This document shows, piece after piece, positions 58,290 through 64,000 of a DNA stretch of 64,000 nt (within the stretch, counting starts at the first letter, position 1; each line of letters starts with the position of its first letter). A program made the position numbers and the translations under genes. Origin of the DNA: Apostichopus japonicus (taxonomy: Eukaryota; Echinodermata; Holothuroidea; Aspidochirotida; Stichopodidae); NCBI RefSeq assembly GCF_037975245.1, contig NC_092563.1, forward strand, positions 16,773,094 to 16,837,093. The letters are read 5' to 3'. The notes beneath the pieces were generated by a model. The model was given only the letters and a program-made list of their open reading frames with translations, was not told where the DNA came from and ran no database searches.

Positions 58290-58594
58290 TCCTAGGCCCT
58301 AGGGTACTAATAATTATTAAAATACCAGAGTGAATTGCCGTGCATGACACTGGCAGTACAGTTTGCATGCCTAAGTAAGGCTAACACAGTTACATTTTTA
58401 AAATACAGTTACGCCTAGTAGTAGTAGGCTAGTACTAGTAGTAACTACAGTAGTTAATACTATGCCTACTACTACTAGTTATAGGTAGGCTATATCGAAA
58501 TTCGGACTTCTCCATCACTTCCAAAGCGCCCGAATCGACCGCTCGCCATTTCTCTATTTCTATGCTCCTTCACCTTGACTATACACGCTTGAAG

Positions 58595-58616
58595 CACTGA
58601 TCTGTACAGATCAGTG
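58595..58616. other. Perfect 22-bp palindrome
   Basis: CACTGATCTGT followed immediately by its own reverse complement, flanked on both sides by copies of GCTTGAAG. It has no spacer, so as DNA it could extrude only a small cruciform. Confidence 0.9.
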
Positions 58617-58659
58617 GCTTGAAGTCGGGCTGGAAGTCGCCATTCTTCTCGTATACGCT

Positions 58660-59192
58660 TTGCACTTTGTTTACATCTATGGGCGCAGACATCTTGATTT
58701 GGGGTGCTTGGCAGCGATTGGCTGAAACCCCAAACCTTCTTTAAGATCTATTTTGATTGGTGCTAACATACTGTGACACCGTCACCCTCATGGAGAATTC
58801 CGTGGTTGCACTGAACTAAACATTTCCCCACATTTCATTCACTTATAGCGTGTTGTAATAACATTAGGCCATATGAGACAAAGCTTGCCTCTAGAGCTGT
58901 ATTAATAAGTAAGATCTATTATGTAGAATGCCTGCCTTCATTCAAGAGAATAAGGTTGAACGTTAGCATTAGCACTATTTCGTAGGCCTGAAGTACCAGT
59001 ACCTTCTTATGCCGTTAGTTCCCATGTCCGAACCGACCAATCTTTCACGAAGTCACTAACACTGTTCTCGAACTGCTACAGAGAAATATCAGTATAGTAC
59101 CACCCTGGAACACATCACATGACCCTCCATACATGGTACGCGCACCCAATTGACATGAATCCTCCAGATTCATTTACCTCGTTGATTTTGAT
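58660..59192 (-). repeat. Inverted arm, right (pairs with 45345-45725)
   Basis: Carries the three blocks of the left arm in reverse orientation and order, spread over a longer interval (blocks at about 58685-58775, 59097-59143 and 59166-59190). Immediately outside, GATTCATTTACCTCG is followed 25 bases later by its reverse complement CGAGGTAAATGAATC. Confidence 0.7.
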
Positions 59193-59926
59193 GCCCATGG
59201 TTTGCATCGAGGTAAATGAATCATTCATTTACCTCAATGATGGTTTGCGTGTGACGTCACAAATCGCCAGTCGGCCGAACTCTCTCTATATACGGCTCTG
59301 ATAGTGTCATGAGAAATTTCGGGCACAAAAGTTTCTGCCCCCCCAAACCAAAATGGTCCCGTACGCCTATGAGTGTAGCCCAATAGAAAAGCATGACTAG
59401 ATAATGGAAACATGGTCGTGTGGTAAAGAGGTAACTTTTGTCAGTGTCGGAACAACGGCAGTAGGTCACATTCAGTATCAAATTGAAGTTAGGCTTTTTT
59501 TTTATATGTTATTGTCGTTCACAATAATGGTTCACGAATAGCGTGCACTTTGTTTTTTTCATCACACCATAGCTCACTCAAGTATACGCATATAAGTATG
59601 CATGTTTTACACGAGAAACGACGTGTGTATGCAAGTCAAACCGCAACCCGGAACTAAAATGTAATACAATAGATTACTTACCACAGCAGCACGGTTCTTT
59701 CACAGTTTGTACATATAGAGTATCCCACCAACGCAAACAGAAAATATCAACGTTTTGTATAGGTGATCGTTTCGAATCAACTTATTTGAAAATAAATAAT
59801 AACTGAGTTTTGTCTGTAACCATAGGCCTATCAAATGTGTATCATACAGAGATACATAGCATCATGTACAATATGTCTACCCTACATTTGCAGTGTTTGA
59901 ACCTTGAATCTACCGTTTTAGTGGTA

Positions 59927-60091
59927 TGGAACGCCAAAAGGACACGGGTTGCGTTGCCACCCTAAACAGGATTTGCTACTACCCTAAACAAGAGGTGCTA
60001 CTTCAATGAACAGGAGGTATTACTAACATAAACAGGAGGTGATACTCCTCCTGTTTAAGGCAGCAACGCCACCTGTAGTCCTGGCGTTCCA
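59927..60091. mobile_element. Tc1/mariner-type MITE, 165 bp
   Basis: Ends TGGAACGCCAAAAGGAC and, reverse complemented, TGGAACGCCAGGACTAC, extending imperfectly for about 35 bases (GGTTGCGTTGCC / GGTGGCGTTGCTGCC). TA dinucleotides flank it (59925-59926 and 60092-60093), as for Tc1/mariner. The interior repeats AAACAGGAGGT. Confidence 0.75.
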
Positions 60092-60159
60092 TAAATGTTG
60101 GGCATTTACAGGATTCGTGAATTTCCGTGTGTGTCTAAGTATGTACAGATTACATAATC

Positions 60160-60505
60160 AATATGTATATGGCAAGCCATATGGGACAAACACCGCATAA
60201 TGTATCCTCGTCCTTACGAATATATGCGCGTATTGATTCGAATATATACGCGTAATAAATCAGACAATAACAAGCATGTCATTTAGCTTTCACATATATT
60301 TATGGCAAGCCATGTGGGAAAAACACCGCATAATATTTCCGCACATTAGTTATAATATGAATATATAGGCGTATTAATTCGAATATATACGCTTACATAT
60401 TATTAGCCAATCATAAGGCTTAAATATATTCGCGTATTAATTCCAATATATCCACGTATTAGTACGAACACATATGAGGATAAATTCGAATATATACACG
60501 TATTA
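60160..60505. repeat. TA-rich compound tandem repeat
   Basis: Two ~135-base units begin TATGGCAAGCCAT(A/G)TGGGA and contain ACACCGCATAAT. Inside and after them are at least six copies of ATTCGAATATATACGCGTA with variants. It ends exactly where homology to ECI2 begins. Confidence 0.8.
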
Positions 60506-63402
60506 CTCTTTCCCGCAAGCCAGTTCTTTTCAAAATCATATATAAGTATGCTTGTTACGTTGCGCAAAGGATCATATATTACTTTACAAACACAATGCGC
60601 GGCTTCTTCTTTCATAATATTTCTGGAAACGATCTCAAGTATATCCTTACAAGGAGACGGTGACTTCTTCTCCAGTGGTAATGTACTGAACAATTTAATT
60701 GAAGCAAACAAGAGAGGATCAGAGGCTGCAGAATACTTGACGTTTGAAAGTACCTCTTTTAAAGTAAGTATAGATGTTGTGAAGTTAAGAATTTTACTGA
60801 AACACTATACAAAGCTATAATCCTTCAAATGAGTGAAAGATTTCTTTATTACACAGGACTGTTTAAGTACATTTTTTAAAAATTCCTCGTAGATTATAAA
60901 TAAATAATGAATATTATTTATAATTTATCATAACTTGGGATGATAGTCCTAAACGGAGGAGCTTACAGCTGACGATATAAGAAGCATACTGGGAGTCAGG
61001 AGGGGGTAGTAGGAAGGTAGGGGATGCGTGAATGACTGCTTTTAGGAGTCCTATGACTTTTTTAGTTGGGGCGGTCTTATTTCTTATACTAAACCCAGAA
61101 GGAATGATGCATTTTGTAGAGGTGATGATCTCAAAACTAAATGTTATAGTATTCTGTACTGAAGAGAGTCGAGAAGTTCTGTAGATGTTCCGTGCGGCTA
61201 TCTGGATTATGTGGTTACAATAATTCCCTTGTGAGAAGTGATTCCAAACCATGTTGTATCTTAATTTTGTCCTTTTGTTCAGATTGCTGGTGGATATTCT
61301 AATTGATTTCCCTAAGCAGTTGATAGCAGCAGTTAATGGACCAGCCATATGAATAGCCGTCACGTCGTTGGGATTAATGGACGTCGGGTATGCATCAGAC
61401 ACAGTAAGTAAGAAAATATAGTACACAGTCTATTTTTTTGGTCAAGGACCGTCAATATATTTCCAATAGTTATGCAACACATCAGCAATACAGTTGATCA
61501 GATCTTATGTTTGTTGAGGATTGTATTGATACGCACGTTATTGTAAATTGCGATAATTCTTCATTTAGACCAACAGCACTTTAACAACTGGTATTTGGTG
61601 ACTCTTATTAAGGGAGGGGGAGGTGGGGGGTGATGTAATCTGGGGTGGTGACTTTTCTAGACAGTGTTATCAAAGAACCACAATGACCCTCTGTGTGCCT
61701 TCTGTCTGCATTGAGGACATGTTCCTTTCCTCTTTTTGCCGCTCATGTACAAAGATGTACACGATATGTTAATGGTCTTCCATCACAGGCGACCTTCCTC
61801 ACACCGTTCACATAAGCGTGTTCCTCTTACACCTTTCCTAAAATAATGGGACCATCGAAGGTAAGAGGCTAACGTTTCTAATAAAAAAGTAGCATGATAC
61901 TTTTGCGATATAGTACACAACAGTAACCACGTATGACTATATCTCCTTGTACTAATGGTATGTAATGTAGTAGTAATGTATGTGTATTGTGCATGGATGG
62001 CTAGGCTACTACTCTATGTGGTCTGTTATAGTTATGCGTATGGATGGGTAGGTTGTTGCAGTGATAGCGCAAAGAAGATGTCCCGTTATTGTAAAGTATT
62101 CTACTTTTAACATGTGTTAATCTTTCACTTTGTATCATTTTGTTTTCAGAGAAGAGGATATTTGGCGATTTTTTTTATAATGTTCAATTTATCAATTTAA
62201 ACTTGACAAATCGAGGGCTATGACCATGCCCATATAGAAACTATACGCCCATGTCAACCACATCGTACGATGTCGATAAATTGCTATCGATAATATTGTC
62301 TTTATTTAACGCTGTGAGGTTCCTGCACATTCAGTGTTGGACAAAGTACGCTTTTAGAGTTTAAATGTTAACCGAATTGGAGGGGGGGGGGGGGAGGATA
62401 GGCCAGAATGACAATTCTGAAGTATGCGTTAACTCGGATGACCTTCTTGAAAGTAACTTTATTCCCACCTTCGGCTGTTCGCGGTGAGCCCACAATTCTG
62501 ATTTCTTTTAATGACATTCAATTGGTGCTATACCTTATAGGCATACGAGGTCCTTTTCTTTGGGAGAAAGCTATCAGCTCAAGACGCCAAAGACTGCAAT
62601 TTAATTAGTGAAGTCTTTCCAGAGGATTCATTTCAACGAGAAGTTCAGACGAGGGCGTTAAAGTTTGCAGCATTACCTAGAAAGGTATACAATGACACAT
62701 ATAAGTAATTTAAATATGCAGTTGTGAAAATGGGTTTTAAGGTATCAGACATTTTCGGAATTTGATCCACGTGCATGACGTAAATAAGAATAACAAGAAA
62801 ACAACACAGTCTGTTATTCTCATTTTTTTTTGGAAATAGTTAAAATAGAGGGGTTAAGGCATTCGATTTGTTATATTCTGATTTTGTTTAATGTATACTT
62901 CCCCGAATTCTAAGTTAGAAAACTTTCCTTGTCGAATCTTGTACAGGATATCACAAGTCTAGGAGAATTCGTCAAATATCTTTTACCCGCTTTCTTGATT
63001 ATAAAAGGGCGTGTAATCCACCTCTTTATCTCATCTTTTTTCAAAGGTGGTTGGTGTTCTTATGAATGTTTCTCTGGCTTACAGGGAGGAGGGGTAGGGA
63101 GCAGATGTAGTGGTGAATTATTGTTTCACCATCAGAAGTATAGTTAAAAGTGCATAAGCGATAGAATAATAATTGCTAATAGTTTAAAACTTCATCAAAT
63201 GCCTTCAAACTGTATATTTTTAAGGCTTATTTTCTTCATTTTTCAGACATTACAAGCCGCGAAGAAGCTTTGTCGAGATGGAGAACGGGATCATCTTCGA
63301 GATGCTCTTAAGAGAGAGTCAGATGTCCTGGCAGTGTTAATGTCATCTGATGAATGCAGAGACGCTATTAAGAATTTCTTCATTCGAAAATCAAAAATGT
63401 GA
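60506..63402 (+). pseudogene. ECI2: ECI2 pseudogene (5'-truncated duplicate)
   Basis: Direct duplicate of 32108-34682, retaining only the last five exons: 60654-60763, 61283-61403, 61789-61860, 62541-62684, 63247-63402. Lesions: (1) the first retained exon is 110 rather than 112 bases, shifting frame into a stop; its GNDL is GNVL. (2) At about 61347 the oxyanion-hole glycine codon GGG has become TGA, next to NGPA. (3) The third exon has lost 18 bases (CTCTTGGCCAATGTGCGG in copy A), which removes the GQCA segment before the catalytic Glu and creates TAA. The last two exons are almost unchanged, including the SKM end and all splice sites. The first three exons and the start codon are missing. 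It should yield no enzyme. Confidence 0.9.
62032..62396. other. Segment absent from the functional copy
   Basis: About 365 bases present in the pseudogene intron but missing at the matching point of the functional gene (near 33672-33682). No inverted ends or target duplication were seen. It ends in a 13-G run (62382-62394). It could be an insertion here or a deletion in the functional gene. Confidence 0.6.
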
Positions 63403-64000
63403 ACAATGAAACTACTTGTAAAATAGGCATTAATATTTATAATTGATGAAAGGAAGAAATAACGAAAGAAATAACATTTTGAAAATACCGTTATGAATTC
63501 AGAAAAGTCACCAATAGTTTAGTGTACTACTATACTCATAAAATATGATCAAATTATGGAACTTTTTGCAGCTGAATGTTTGCTAGCTTACGAGTAGAAA
63601 CATGGATAGACAACAACTGGAATGTGACGTCAATGCAACTGGAAAATAAGAAGAGGGGGAAGGTGGGGGCGGGGGGGGGGGTCCCCGATAACAGGTAAAA
63701 AGAAAGGAAACAGAAGGTTTCACCAAAACCGGAATAACCTCATTAAGTAATACACTACAGCATTCTGTGATAGTGATAAAAGTTTTCAAGAATATTCCGG
63801 GAAATTTTAACATGTTACTGTTACTTTTCTACCTCAATATACAAATGGTGGGGATCATATCCAAATTTGCATACTTTTGAATTTTGGATTTTTTTTTATA
63901 GATATTATCTATCGTAACAGCTTTTACCATGGAGTGGGTGACATCAAATAGCAATTTATTTGAAGATTCCTGTGGCTATATTGTGTAAGTCAATCATCCA
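63403..64000. repeat. Duplicated 3' flank of ECI2
   Basis: Continues the match to 34683-35272 up to the window edge, so the right duplication boundary lies outside the window. The poly-G run differs in length and is interrupted by C here (63665-63681). Confidence 0.9.

Noticed and set aside
1-64000. CRISPR arrays, operons or bacterial-type genes
   Set aside because: No spacer-repeat pattern, ribosome-binding sites or gene-dense strands; introns and transposon types show a eukaryotic nuclear sequence.

Overview
The window looks like gene-poor, AT-rich nuclear DNA from a marine invertebrate. The basis is spliced genes with GT-AG introns, a single-exon TRIM gene of the kind expanded in echinoderms and other invertebrate deuterostomes, and a very mixed load of decayed transposons. 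A holothurian or other echinoderm is my best guess, but this is inference only. Short open frames are abundant and nearly all are chance frames in repeats.

Host genes. Three were recognised. (1) The last two visible exons of SRP68 (signal recognition particle) lie on the minus strand at 8719-8641 and 7456-7230, with an unexpected in-frame stop in the terminal exon. (2) A complete, intact delta3,delta2-enoyl-CoA isomerase gene (ECI2-like, crotonase fold, SKM peroxisomal tail) lies on the plus strand at 30398-34682 in eight exons. (3) A TRIM-type RING/B-box/coiled-coil protein of 707 residues occupies one uninterrupted minus-strand exon at 39097-36974. A second, truncated ECI2 copy (60506 to the window end) is a pseudogene with at least three disabling lesions.

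Layout. 1-3400: fragments of short DNA transposons and a LINE piece. 3440-5020: a head-to-tail array of tRNA-like units with a ~160-bp period. 7230-8719: SRP68 3' exons. 8770-12950: LINE remains, including a nearly full-length but broken Jockey-type element on the minus strand. 13270-13950: 69-bp minisatellite. 16745-17015: short inverted-repeat element with telomere-like repeats inside. 17540-27045: a ~180-bp satellite split by a 6.86-kb nested insertion. That insertion is a short hAT-like element that itself received a 6.16-kb Ginger-type transposon carrying a spliced, decayed integrase-like transposase. 27674-29057: further non-autonomous elements. 30.3-39.2 kb: the gene-rich part (ECI2, TRIM). 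40-60.5 kb: P-type transposase remains, a LINE C-terminus, a hAT element with perfect target duplication, a TTAA-flanked MITE with an empty paralogous site, inverted arms and microsatellites. 60.5-64 kb: ECI2 pseudogene.

The genes do not form a pathway: ECI2 acts in beta-oxidation of unsaturated fatty acids, SRP68 in secretory targeting, and the TRIM protein is a probable ubiquitin ligase. The strongest signals beyond them are the tRNA-like tandem array, the nested Ginger/hAT/satellite structure and the ECI2 segmental duplication.
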